Shown here: positions 1 to 5,733 of the stretch, in pieces
Layout of the letters: the number at the start of each line of letters is the position of its first letter
How positions within the stretch are numbered: the first letter of the stretch is position 1
Assembly: GCA_025355915.1 (NCBI GenBank)
Contig: JANXYT010000304.1
Coordinates: 1-6,097, forward strand
DNA length: 6,097 bases
Direction of reading: 5' to 3'
Source of the DNA: Holophagaceae bacterium
GTDB taxonomy: Bacteria; Acidobacteriota; Holophagae; Holophagales; Holophagaceae
Made by a program: the position numbers and the translations under genes
Notes under the pieces: model-generated
What the model was told of the DNA's origin: nothing
What the model saw: only the letters and a program-made list of their open reading frames with translations
Database searches by the model: none

Positions 1-3
1 AGC

Positions 4-79
4 GCCAACTTAGCTCAGTTGGTAGAGCAGCTGATTCGTAATCAGCAGGTCGCAGGTTCGAATCCTGTAGTTGGCTCCA
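4..79 (+). tRNA. tRNA-Thr (anticodon CGT), CCA encoded
   Basis: A complete cloverleaf can be folded by hand. The 7-bp acceptor stem pairs 4-10 with 69-75. The anticodon stem gctga/tcagc encloses loop ttcgtaa, giving anticodon CGT, which reads the threonine codon ACG. The T stem gcagg/cctgt (one G-U pair) carries the standard ttcgaat loop. The D arm has the usual tagctcagttggtagagc pattern. The discriminator base is T (76), and CCA is encoded at 77-79. The promoter lies left of the window, so it is not known whether this gene is single or the last of a tRNA cluster. Identity rests on the anticodon and fold and is secure. Confidence 0.97.
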
Positions 80-116
80 AAGAAATGGCCCCCATTTTGG
101 GGGCCATTTCTTTGGA
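76..116 (+). terminator. Intrinsic terminator of the tRNA gene, possibly bidirectional
   Basis: A perfect 19-bp inverted repeat (76-94 with 98-116) encloses a 3-nt loop. The GC core ggcccc lies near the loop, and the distal arm ends in atttcttt, which stands in for the U tract. The left arm contains the tRNA discriminator and CCA end, so hairpin and mature tRNA 3' end compete for the same bases. The minus strand also shows an A/T-rich flank, so it could stop transcription from either side. Confidence 0.85.
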
Positions 117-137
117 ATGATATTGGAATTCGAACCT

Positions 138-206
138 GCGAGTGGGACCGCCCGTAGTGGACCTCGCCCTCTGACGCATCCTCTTGAGGAGGAGGCTCCC
201 ACTCGC
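138..206. repeat. 10-bp inverted repeat enclosing a 49-nt interior
   Basis: gcgagtggga at 138-147 is the exact reverse complement of tcccactcgc at 197-206. The interior holds a small hairpin, cctc-tt-gagg, at 180-189. The right arm (197-199) overlaps one arm of a second possible hairpin, 193-199 with 222-228, which is followed by TTTT. The two folds are therefore mutually exclusive in a transcript. Function is unknown; it could be a leader structure of msrBA, a small RNA on either strand, or an inert repeat. Confidence 0.45.
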
Positions 207-366
207 CCTGCTCCTGGAGGTGGAGCCTTTTGGCACGCCGAAGCGGAACCGGCGACTGGCGAAGGCAGGGCGGGTAGGATCCCGCTGGACCAAGTCGCCC
301 ATCCATCCCTGTCCAAATTACCCCTGTACCATCCATCATCTTCCAGGCATCCAAATTGTTATTCCC

Positions 367-370
367 GGAG
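367..370 (+). promoter_or_regulatory. Ribosome binding site that fixes the msrBA start
   Basis: GGAG lies 5 nt before the ATG at 376. The frame stays open to an upstream ATG at 184, but that one has no such site, and the 64 residues it would add do not look like protein and would bury the signal peptide. The start at 376 is therefore preferred. Confidence 0.8.
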
Positions 371-375
371 GCTCC

Positions 376-1446
376 ATGCGTCCACGCACGCTCCTGGCCG
401 GCATCGCCTTCACCCTTGCCCTGGCGGGCTTCGGGTTTGCCGTCTCCACCACCCACCGGCCCGCTCATGCGGCTGCCGCGCCCACCCGAGAGGATCAGGT
501 GACTGACTCCAAGAAGCCCATCCCTGCCGAGCTGAAGCAAAAGCTGACGCCCATGCAATTCCACGTGACCCAGGAGGCTGGCACCGAGCCGCCCTTCCGC
601 AACGAGTATTGGAACGAGCACCGGGACGGTGTCTATGTGGACATCGTCAGCGGGAAGCCTCTGTTTTCCTCCAAAGACAAATTTGATTCAGGTTGTGGCT
701 GGCCCAGCTTCACCAAGCCCCTGGCGGGAGAGGATGTCGTCGAGAAGCGGGATGCCAATCTCGGCATGATCCGCACCGAGGTGCGATCCAAGGCTGCGGA
801 TTCGCACCTGGGGCATGTGTTCGATGATGGGCCGAAGGACCAGGGCGGCCTCCGCTACTGCATCAACAGTGCCTCCCTGCGCTTCGTCCCCGTGGCGGAT
901 CTGGAAAAGGAGGGGCTGGGTACCTTCCTGCCGCTGTTCGGCAAGGCCGCCTCGGCCTCGAAGCCAGCGCCGAAGGAAGCGATGGCCACCTTGGCCGGAG
1001 GCTGCTTTTGGGGCATGGAGGATCTGATCCGCAAACAGCCAGGGGTGACCGCCATCGAGGTGGGCTATACCGGCGGGACCGTAGCCAATGCCACCTACAA
1101 GAACCACGAAGGCCACGCCGAGGCCGTGCAGATCCGCTTTGATCCGTCCAAGACCACCTACGAAGCGCTGCTGCGCTTCTTCTTCCGCATTCACGATCCC
1201 ACCACCCTGAATCGTCAAGGCGGGGATTTGGGGACGTCCTACCGCAGCGCGATTTTCTTCCACTCAGAGGCGCAGCGGCAGACCGCGGAGCGCGTGAAGG
1301 CGGAGGTGGACGCCAGCGGCAAGTGGAAACGCCCCATCGTCACCGAGATCACTGCGGCGGGGCCCTGGTGGACAGCCGAGGAGTATCACCAGGACTATCT
1401 GATCAAGAACCCAGGGGGCTACACCTGCCATTTCGTGCGGGATTGA
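376..1446 (+). CDS. msrBA: Exported MsrB-MsrA fusion, peptide methionine sulfoxide reductase
   Basis: A 356-residue bifunctional enzyme that reduces methionine-R-sulfoxide (MsrB) and methionine-S-sulfoxide (MsrA) in damaged proteins. Residues 1-32 form a signal peptide (RPR, hydrophobic core, cleavage near AHA), so it should act in the periplasm, soluble or anchored. The MsrB domain (about 52-172) has SGCGWPSF (probable resolving Cys107), HLGH (144-147) and [11 protein letters not shown] with catalytic Cys162. Both zinc-binding CxxC pairs usual in MsrB are missing: VDIVSG and RSKAAD stand in their places, as in zinc-free forms such as Neisseria PilB. A short Ala/Lys/Pro linker (about 189-202) leads to the MsrA domain (203-353) with GGCFWG (catalytic Cys210), GHAEAV, and GYTCHF near the C-terminus (probable resolving Cys351). 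The protein has only these four cysteines. No thioredoxin-like domain is present, so its reductant must be a separate protein. It appears monocistronic and converges on the minus-strand operon. Confidence 0.95.
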   Translation: MRPRTLLAGIAFTLALAGFGFAVSTTHRPAHAAAAPTREDQVTDSKKPIPAELKQKLTPMQFHVTQEAGTEPPFRNEYWNEHRDGVYVDIVSGKPLFSSKDKFDSGCGWPSFTKPLAGEDVVEKRDANLGMIRTEVRSKAADSHLGHVFDDGPKDQGGLRYCINSASLRFVPVADLEKEGLGTFLPLFGKAASASKPAPKEAMATLAGGCFWGMEDLIRKQPGVTAIEVGYTGGTVANATYKNHEGHAEAVQIRFDPSKTTYEALLRFFFRIHDPTTLNRQGGDLGTSYRSAIFFHSEAQRQTAERVKAEVDASGKWKRPIVTEITAAGPWWTAEEYHQDYLIKNPGGYTCHFVRD

Positions 1447-1531
1447 ATTGAAACCGCAGATGTCGCAGATGACACAGATACGGAAGCGGCAGTTTCCATC
1501 CGCGCAATCTGTGACATCTGCGGTTAAATTC
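1445..1531. repeat. Palindromic spacer of 9-nt units, probable bidirectional terminator
   Basis: An imperfect inverted repeat between two convergent genes. The left arm 1452-1479 reads as a tandem of 9-mers close to CGCAGATGW (cgcagatgt, cgcagatga, then cacagat). The right arm 1507-1525 is its reverse complement minus exactly one 9-mer (1464-1472). Outside these, gaatt (1445-1449) pairs with aattc (1527-1531), and the loop contains ggaa/ttcc (1482-1485/1494-1497). It overlaps the msrBA stop codon and ends 20 nt from the stop of the opposing gene. It could stop transcription both ways. Its make-up also resembles CGCAGATGAA-type dispersed intergenic repeats that I recall from several bacterial groups. 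Confidence 0.75.
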
Positions 1532-1551
1532 GAGATTTCCTGACGCCAAGC

Positions 1552-1983
1552 TCAGACCCTGAACGTATCCGGCCGCCAGATCTGGATGTGCTTCTTGATC
1601 GCTTCGCCGCTGAGGTTCTGGTCCAGGGCCTCGCGGACTCGTTCCGCCAGTTCCAAATCGGCGGCGAAGCGTAGGCCGACCATCTGCTTCACGGTGAGTT
1701 CGGGGATCCGTGCCTTCAAATCCTGGGGGAGCACCCGTTCCATGCGCAGGGTCTCCTCCAGGCGGATGACGCGATCCTGGACCTTCAGGGCATAGACACG
1801 CACCTGGATGGCGACCATGAGGATGGCGAAGCCGAGAATCGCCAGCCAGATGCTGGGAAGGTTCGGGTGCTTGATGGCCTGCCAAATGGTGGCGATCCAG
1901 GTGATCAGTAAAATCGGAATCAGGACGAAATGCTGCATCGGTTCAAAGCGCCGATGGTTGGCGTAGGTCTGAGGGTGGGACAT
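1552..1983 (-). CDS. DUF6526-like small membrane protein
   Basis: A 143-residue protein of unknown function. It begins with a YANHRRFEP motif, followed by two hydrophobic helices (about 17-37 and 43-63) that should form a membrane hairpin. A charged, helical soluble region follows (about 66-143), with KVQDRVIRLEETLR, ELTVKQMVGLRFAADLEL and a C-terminal IKKHIQIWRPDTFRV. This layout, and the opening and closing motifs, match my memory of the DUF6526 family; the assignment is from recall, not a search. The ATG at 1983 has GGAG 5 nt upstream. It starts 25 nt after the arfB stop, so it is probably the last gene of the minus-strand operon, with the 1445-1531 palindrome as its terminator. It has no signal peptide or catalytic motif. 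No link to ribosome rescue is known to me. Confidence 0.75.
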   Translation of the reverse strand: MSHPQTYANHRRFEPMQHFVLIPILLITWIATIWQAIKHPNLPSIWLAILGFAILMVAIQVRVYALKVQDRVIRLEETLRMERVLPQDLKARIPELTVKQMVGLRFAADLELAERVREALDQNLSGEAIKKHIQIWRPDTFRV

Positions 1984-2008
1984 GGCGGCTCCGGGAGAGA
2001 TCCCCAGG

Positions 2009-2434
2009 TTACTCGAAGCCTCCGCGTCGCTGTTGCTTGGTCGCCGAGGTCCGTTTCTTGGTATCCAGCCGTCGCTCCTTCGAGCCCTTGGTGGGCCGGG
2101 TGGCCTTCCTCGGAATGGGCCGCACCAGGGCTGCGCGGACGGCTTGGGTGACCTTGTCGCGGGCGTCCTCCAGGTTCTTCAGCTGGTCGCGGGTGCGGTC
2201 GCTGATGACCATCCAGAGGCCCTCCGCGTCAAGGCGGTTGCGCTGGGCCGTGCGAAGGCGAAGCAAGGCATCCTCGGGAAGGCCCTCGATGGCCGTGAGA
2301 TCGATGCGCAGCTCCACCTTGGAGGACACCTTGTTCACGTTCTGGCCACCGGCGCCACCGGCCCGCACCGCCTTGAAGCGGATGGCATCGCCCGGAATGC
2401 GGACAGAGGCGGTGACTTGGATGGGATCAGCCAT
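2009..2434 (-). CDS. arfB: ArfB (YaeJ), ribosome-rescue peptidyl-tRNA hydrolase
   Basis: A 141-residue protein, almost exactly the length of E. coli ArfB (140). ArfB enters ribosomes stalled at the 3' end of a broken mRNA: its basic tail lies in the empty mRNA channel while its GGQ motif hydrolyses the peptidyl-tRNA. The catalytic block RAGGAGGQNVNKVSSKVELR has GGQ at 29-31. The tail (about 106-141) is rich in Lys and Arg and contains TRPTKGSKERRLDTKKRTS, the motif expected for ArfB rather than for full-length release factors RF1/RF2, whose codon-recognition domain is absent. The ATG at 2434 is preceded by AGGA and a G run. It lies 37 nt downstream of the permease stop, with most of that gap made of 7-bp repeats, and 25 nt before the DUF6526-like gene. 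It could be read from the exporter operon or from a local promoter I cannot see. Confidence 0.93.
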   Translation of the reverse strand: MADPIQVTASVRIPGDAIRFKAVRAGGAGGQNVNKVSSKVELRIDLTAIEGLPEDALLRLRTAQRNRLDAEGLWMVISDRTRDQLKNLEDARDKVTQAVRAALVRPIPRKATRPTKGSKERRLDTKKRTSATKQQRRGGFE

Positions 2435-2445
2435 CCCCTGATCCT

Positions 2446-2473
2446 ATAGCCAACCGCCCACAGCCCACAGCCT
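2446..2473. repeat. Four degenerate heptamers between permease and arfB
   Basis: Four contiguous 7-bp units on the plus strand: atagcca, accgccc, acagccc, acagcct. They match the acagccg/atagccg units of the array at 5734-5817. The block touches the stop codon of the permease gene (2472-2474) and reaches to within about 12 nt of the arfB start, so it makes up nearly the whole spacer. All units point one way, so no hairpin is formed here. Confidence 0.7.
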
Positions 2474-3785
2474 ATCTCATCGCCTCCATGGGGCTGAGGC
2501 GCATGGCGCGGAACGCGGGGTAGAGACCGAACACCACCGCCAGGGTCAGGGCCACGATCCATGCGGTGATCAGGCCAATGGGATTCACTACCAGGCCGTA
2601 GGGGAAGCTGGCGGACAGGGCTTGGCAGAGCAGGGCGCCCGACAGGGTGCCGAGCAGCGCACCGATGGCGGCCAGCACCACGGCCTCCAGGAGAAACTGG
2701 ATGAAGATCTCGTGATCGGAGGCGCCCAGGGCCTTGCGGAGGCCGATCTCGAAGCGGCGATCGCTGAAGCTGATGAGCATCACCGACAGCACCCCAACGC
2801 CACCCACCAGCAGCACCGTCCCCGCGAGGCTCAGGAGCACAATCTTCCAGCCGCGCATCTCTTCCAGGAAGTTCTGGTAGCCCTTGGCAGCCTCGGCATC
2901 CAGGTCCACCACTTCCGCATCCTCGATACCGTGGTGGGCTTGCCGCACGCGGCTCAGCAGCATGGCGGAGACCTCACCCATATCCTCGGTTCGTCGCAAC
3001 TTCACGGTGATCTGCGAGAGCTTGTGGGCCGGATCCAGGCGGTCCATGTAGGTTTCCAGGGGAATGAGGATGCCGTTGGCGTCGGTGTAGTTCTCTTCGT
3101 TGAAGATCTGGCCCGGGGCCTGCACACCCACGATGCGGAAGGGCACCCCTTCCACCACCAGATCGCGGCCCACGGGATCGGCGCCCCCGAAGAGTTTGGC
3201 GGCGAGCGTCGCGCCCACCATGGCGACGGTTGAGCGACGGCGCTGGTCGTCCTCAGTGAGCCCGCGGCCGAGGCCGACGGGGCGGTTCATCCACTGGGCG
3301 TAGTCGGGCGACACGCCCGTCACGAAGATGCGTTCGGTATCCCCCGAGACCCGCACGATGACGGTTTTCTGAGCCCGGGGAAGAAAGGCCAGCACCTTCG
3401 GATTGGGGGAGGTGCTGCGGCTGATGTCCTCGTAACGGAGGCCAGGGCTCATGCTGAAACGCTTGCGCTCCTCGCCCGTTTCGGGCGTCTTTGGGGCGAT
3501 GCGCACAGTGCCGTCCCAGCTCATGCCGGCAAAGCCCGTGCTGACCTTGTCCATGACGCCATCCAGCACCGAAGTCATCACCACCAGCGCAAAGACGCCG
3601 AGCATGAGCAGGGTGAGGGTGAGCAGGCTGCGCACCTTGTGAGCCCAGAGTTCCACCAGGCCGGTGCGGATCACCTCCAAAAACATCCCCCCGGTGAACC
3701 CACGGGCGGGCACCGCCGGGGCAGGGGCCTCGCCATTCAGCAGGGAGGGCCCGGGTGAGCGGAGGGCGAGGACCTCGTTATTCAT
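2472..3785 (-). CDS. MacB/FtsX-type ABC transporter permease (second)
   Basis: A 437-residue inner-membrane permease of the MacB type, probably partner of the ATPase and permease upstream. Topology as seen: one transmembrane helix near 52-72, a large periplasmic domain (about 75-312, MacB_PCD-like, with FVTGVSPDYAQW and VAMVGATLAAKLFG), then three helices near 314-339, 362-388 and 402-424. The FtsX-domain signatures are RRFEIGLRKALGASDHEI after helix 2 and YPAFRAMRLSPMEAMR at the C-terminus. The start at 3785 lies inside the end of the upstream gene (8-bp overlap, ATGAATAA) and has GGAGG 9 nt before it, which suggests coupled translation. The frame stays open to 3884, but that part is antisense-like noise inside the neighbour. 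Oddly, about 33 Pro/Ala-rich residues precede MFLEVIRTGL, where such permeases usually begin; ATG 3686 is an alternative start but lacks a spaced ribosome site. Substrate unknown. Confidence 0.92.
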   Translation of the reverse strand: MNNEVLALRSPGPSLLNGEAPAPAVPARGFTGGMFLEVIRTGLVELWAHKVRSLLTLTLLMLGVFALVVMTSVLDGVMDKVSTGFAGMSWDGTVRIAPKTPETGEERKRFSMSPGLRYEDISRSTSPNPKVLAFLPRAQKTVIVRVSGDTERIFVTGVSPDYAQWMNRPVGLGRGLTEDDQRRRSTVAMVGATLAAKLFGGADPVGRDLVVEGVPFRIVGVQAPGQIFNEENYTDANGILIPLETYMDRLDPAHKLSQITVKLRRTEDMGEVSAMLLSRVRQAHHGIEDAEVVDLDAEAAKGYQNFLEEMRGWKIVLLSLAGTVLLVGGVGVLSVMLISFSDRRFEIGLRKALGASDHEIFIQFLLEAVVLAAIGALLGTLSGALLCQALSASFPYGLVVNPIGLITAWIVALTLAVVFGLYPAFRAMRLSPMEAMR

Positions 3786-5028
3786 AGCGAAGGGCCTCCA
3801 TCGGGGACAGGCGACTGGCCTTCCACGCGGGATAGAGCGCGAAGAGGAATCCGAAGGCTGCGGCCATGCAGTAGGCCCAGACAAAGCTGGCGGGAGTCAT
3901 GTAGAGCGGGATGCCGATGCTTTTGGTGATGATCCAGGAGAAGCCCACACCCAGAAAGAGACCGGCAAACCCGCCCAGGGCTGTCAGCAGGAGCGCCTCG
4001 GTCATGAAGCCCTTGAAGATCTCGCGCCCCGAGGCGCCGATGGCCATTTTGACGCCCACCTCGCGGACCCGCTCCTTCAGGCTGGCCATCTGGATGTTCA
4101 CGTTCACGATGCCGCCGCCCACCAGGGCCAGCACGCCCGAGAGCATGAAGATGATGTCGTACACGTCGCCCTGGCTTTGGCGACGGCGGACCCGAGCGGC
4201 GACATCGTCCAGGCGGAAATCATCCTGGAGCCGGTGGTTGGCCTTCACAAGGTTCTTGAGTTGCTGCGCGAAGCCGCTCATGGCGTTGAGATCGGGGATG
4301 CGGAAGGTGACCTGGTCCACCCGGCGGTAGGCATCGCCGTTCATGCGGCGCTGGACCAGGTTTGCGGGCACGGCGATGATGCGATTGCGCCACCAGAACT
4401 GGTTGCCCTGGCCCTCGCGAAACCGGAATACCCGTTCCTGGAAGGTGCCGATGACGGTGACGGGGATATCACCGATGCGGAGGGACTGTCCCAGGGCGTC
4501 CCCCTTGGGGAAGAACGTATTGGCGGCTTCAGTCCCCAGGATGACGACCGGGGCCCCGGTTTCCATTTCCGTGTTCGAGAAGCCCCGGCCCTGGGCGACG
4601 CCGTAGCCGTTGGTGGGGATATAGTCCCCGCCGATGCCCCTCACCTGCCGGTCCTGGTCTGCGTAGGCGGACACCACCCGGGACCGGGTGTTCTTCTGGC
4701 GGCTCACGCCCTGGATGGCATCCGCCTGGAGGGCCTCGCCGCTGATGGCGTCCGCGTCCCGGAGCCCCAGGTTGGCCTGCTGGAGGGCCGTGGGCCGTCC
4801 GTCCTTGATGGCTGCCTTGGGCTGGACGTTCAGCTTATCGAGGCCACCCATCTTCACGAACATTTCGGCCGAGCGTTTGCGCTGGCTGTCGGAAATGGAG
4901 AATCCGCCCAGGACGGCGGCCACGCCGAGCAGGACGCCGAGGGCCTGCAACACGGAGCGTCCGAGGTTCTCCCGGATCTCCTCCCAGGCCCCGATCAGCC
5001 GCTCGCGGAAAGCGCCGGTGCTAGCCAT
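3778..5028 (-). CDS. MacB/FtsX-type ABC transporter permease (first)
   Basis: A 416-residue permease with the MacB layout: a short cytoplasmic N-terminus (FRERLIGAWEEIRENLGRS), helix near 25-45, periplasmic domain (about 47-288, containing GGDYIPTNGYGVAQGRGF and VVILGTEAANTFFP), then helices near 290-312, 340-368 and 380-402. The FtsX-domain marks are LKERVREVGVKMAIGASGREI and the C-terminal YPAWKASRLSPMEALRYE. MacB-type proteins do not move substrate through the membrane in the classic way. They couple cytoplasmic ATP hydrolysis to movements of the periplasmic domain. Here the ATPase is a separate gene and two different permeases are encoded, so the working unit is probably a heterodimer. 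The ATG at 5028 directly follows the TGA of the ATPase gene, with GAGGGAG 8 nt upstream inside that gene. Its end overlaps the next permease by 8 bp. Substrate cannot be told from sequence; peptides, lipids and macrolides are known cargo for relatives. Confidence 0.93.
   Translation of the reverse strand: MASTGAFRERLIGAWEEIRENLGRSVLQALGVLLGVAAVLGGFSISDSQRKRSAEMFVKMGGLDKLNVQPKAAIKDGRPTALQQANLGLRDADAISGEALQADAIQGVSRQKNTRSRVVSAYADQDRQVRGIGGDYIPTNGYGVAQGRGFSNTEMETGAPVVILGTEAANTFFPKGDALGQSLRIGDIPVTVIGTFQERVFRFREGQGNQFWWRNRIIAVPANLVQRRMNGDAYRRVDQVTFRIPDLNAMSGFAQQLKNLVKANHRLQDDFRLDDVAARVRRRQSQGDVYDIIFMLSGVLALVGGGIVNVNIQMASLKERVREVGVKMAIGASGREIFKGFMTEALLLTALGGFAGLFLGVGFSWIITKSIGIPLYMTPASFVWAYCMAAAFGFLFALYPAWKASRLSPMEALRYE
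3795..3799 (-). promoter_or_regulatory. Ribosome binding site that fixes the second permease start
   Basis: GGAGG on the minus strand, 9 nt before the ATG at 3785 and inside the last codons of the upstream permease gene. It favours 3785 over the longer open frame (to 3884) and over the internal ATG at 3686. With the 8-bp gene overlap, it points to translational coupling of the two permeases. Confidence 0.75.
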
Positions 5029-5715
5029 TCAGGCGACTCCCTCGGCGACGGCGATCAGGCCGTCCCGGATCTCCACTCGCCGCTGGGCCAGAGCGGCGAT
5101 GGAGGGATCGTGGGTCACAAGGAGGAGGGTGTTGCCCTGCTGATGCAGCTCGCGGAAGAGATCGAGCACCTCGGCGCCGGTCTTGGAATCCAGCGCGCCC
5201 GTAGGCTCGTCCGCCAGCAGGAGGGCGGGGTTGTTGGCTAGGGCGCGGGCCACGGCCACGCGTTGCTTCTGGCCACCGGACAGGGTCGCCGGCAGCTTGT
5301 CGGCCTTGTCGGCGATGCCCACTTTTTCGAGCAGGGCCAGGGCCCGCTCCCGGCGCTCCTTGCGGCCCACTCCCGCATAGAGCATGGGCAGTTCCACGTT
5401 CCGGACGATGCTGGCCCTGGGCAGCAGGTTGTAGCTCTGGAAGACGAAGCCCACCTTCTCGTTGCGGATGCGCGCCAGTTCACCGCCCGAAAGGCCCTGG
5501 ACTTGGCGGCCGTCCAGCGTATAGGTGCCGACCGTGGGCAGGTCCAGGCAGCCCAGGATGGCCATGAGGGTGGATTTCCCCGATCCCGAGGGGCCGATGA
5601 GCGCCACGAACTCGCCCTTTTCCACGGTGAGGTCGATGCCACGCAGCGCATGCACCGCCGCCCCGTTGGCGCCGTACACCTTGGTGAGGGCCTCGGTCTG
5701 GATGATGGGGGTCAT
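5029..5715 (-). CDS. ABC transporter ATP-binding protein, LolD/MacB type
   Basis: A 228-residue cytoplasmic ATPase, full length for the LolD/MacB-NBD group. All working motifs are intact: Walker [10 protein letters not shown] (41-49), Q-loop Gln93 in [10 protein letters not shown], signature LSGGQKQR (145-152), Walker B ALLLADEP with catalytic Glu170, D-loop GALDSKT, and H-loop His202 in VTHDP. The phrase [18 protein letters not shown] is typical of exporters that drive MacB/LolCE-type permeases, which agrees with the two permease genes that follow. The ATG at 5715 has GGAG 8 nt upstream. Its TGA stop abuts the ATG of the first permease, so the two are surely cotranscribed. A 99-nt spacer filled with heptamer repeats separates it from the adaptor gene upstream. 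It is not fused to a permease, unlike E. coli MacB. Confidence 0.95.
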   Translation of the reverse strand: MTPIIQTEALTKVYGANGAAVHALRGIDLTVEKGEFVALIGPSGSGKSTLMAILGCLDLPTVGTYTLDGRQVQGLSGGELARIRNEKVGFVFQSYNLLPRASIVRNVELPMLYAGVGRKERRERALALLEKVGIADKADKLPATLSGGQKQRVAVARALANNPALLLADEPTGALDSKTGAEVLDLFRELHQQGNTLLLVTHDPSIAALAQRRVEIRDGLIAVAEGVA

Positions 5716-5733
5716 GATGCTCGCTCCGCTCGG

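Larger units (their letters stand above)
117..375. other. Spacer between tRNA terminator and msrBA; no gene seen
   Basis: About 260 nt without a convincing gene. Frames open on both strands here have no ribosome site and run through the tRNA or the msrBA leader. The left half holds several inverted repeats (138-147/197-206; 193-199/222-228 followed by TTTT) and a reversed 14-nt match to the T arm of the neighbouring tRNA (128-141). The right half (about 290-366) is AT-richer and is the likely place for the msrBA promoter. I could not pick a -35/-10 pair with confidence. Confidence 0.6.

Noticed and set aside
118..141. Functional second tRNA on the minus strand
   Set aside because: The T-loop sequence is present, but the flanking T stem (gcagg against tccaa) does not pair and no matching acceptor or anticodon arm is found upstream on that strand.
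184..375. Longer msrBA start at ATG 184 (64 extra residues)
   Set aside because: No ribosome site; the extra residues lack any domain character and would hide the clear signal peptide that begins at 376, which has GGAG at the right distance.
10..621. 203-codon open frame on the minus strand across the tRNA, terminator and msrBA start
   Set aside because: It runs antisense through a tRNA gene and a terminator hairpin, has no ribosome site or protein-like pattern, and resembles the spurious tRNA-derived proteins common in databases.
688..1263. 191-codon open frame on the minus strand
   Set aside because: Entirely antisense to msrBA, whose motifs are unmistakable; no independent evidence for a protein.
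2622..3233. 203-codon open frame on the plus strand
   Set aside because: Antisense shadow of the second permease; rich in His, Gln and Gly with no motif or ribosome site.
3664..5241. 525-codon open frame on the plus strand
   Set aside because: It lies antisense to the first permease and parts of its neighbours, whose families are secure. Its His/Asp/Gly/Ala-rich composition is the usual antisense shadow of GC-rich coding DNA.
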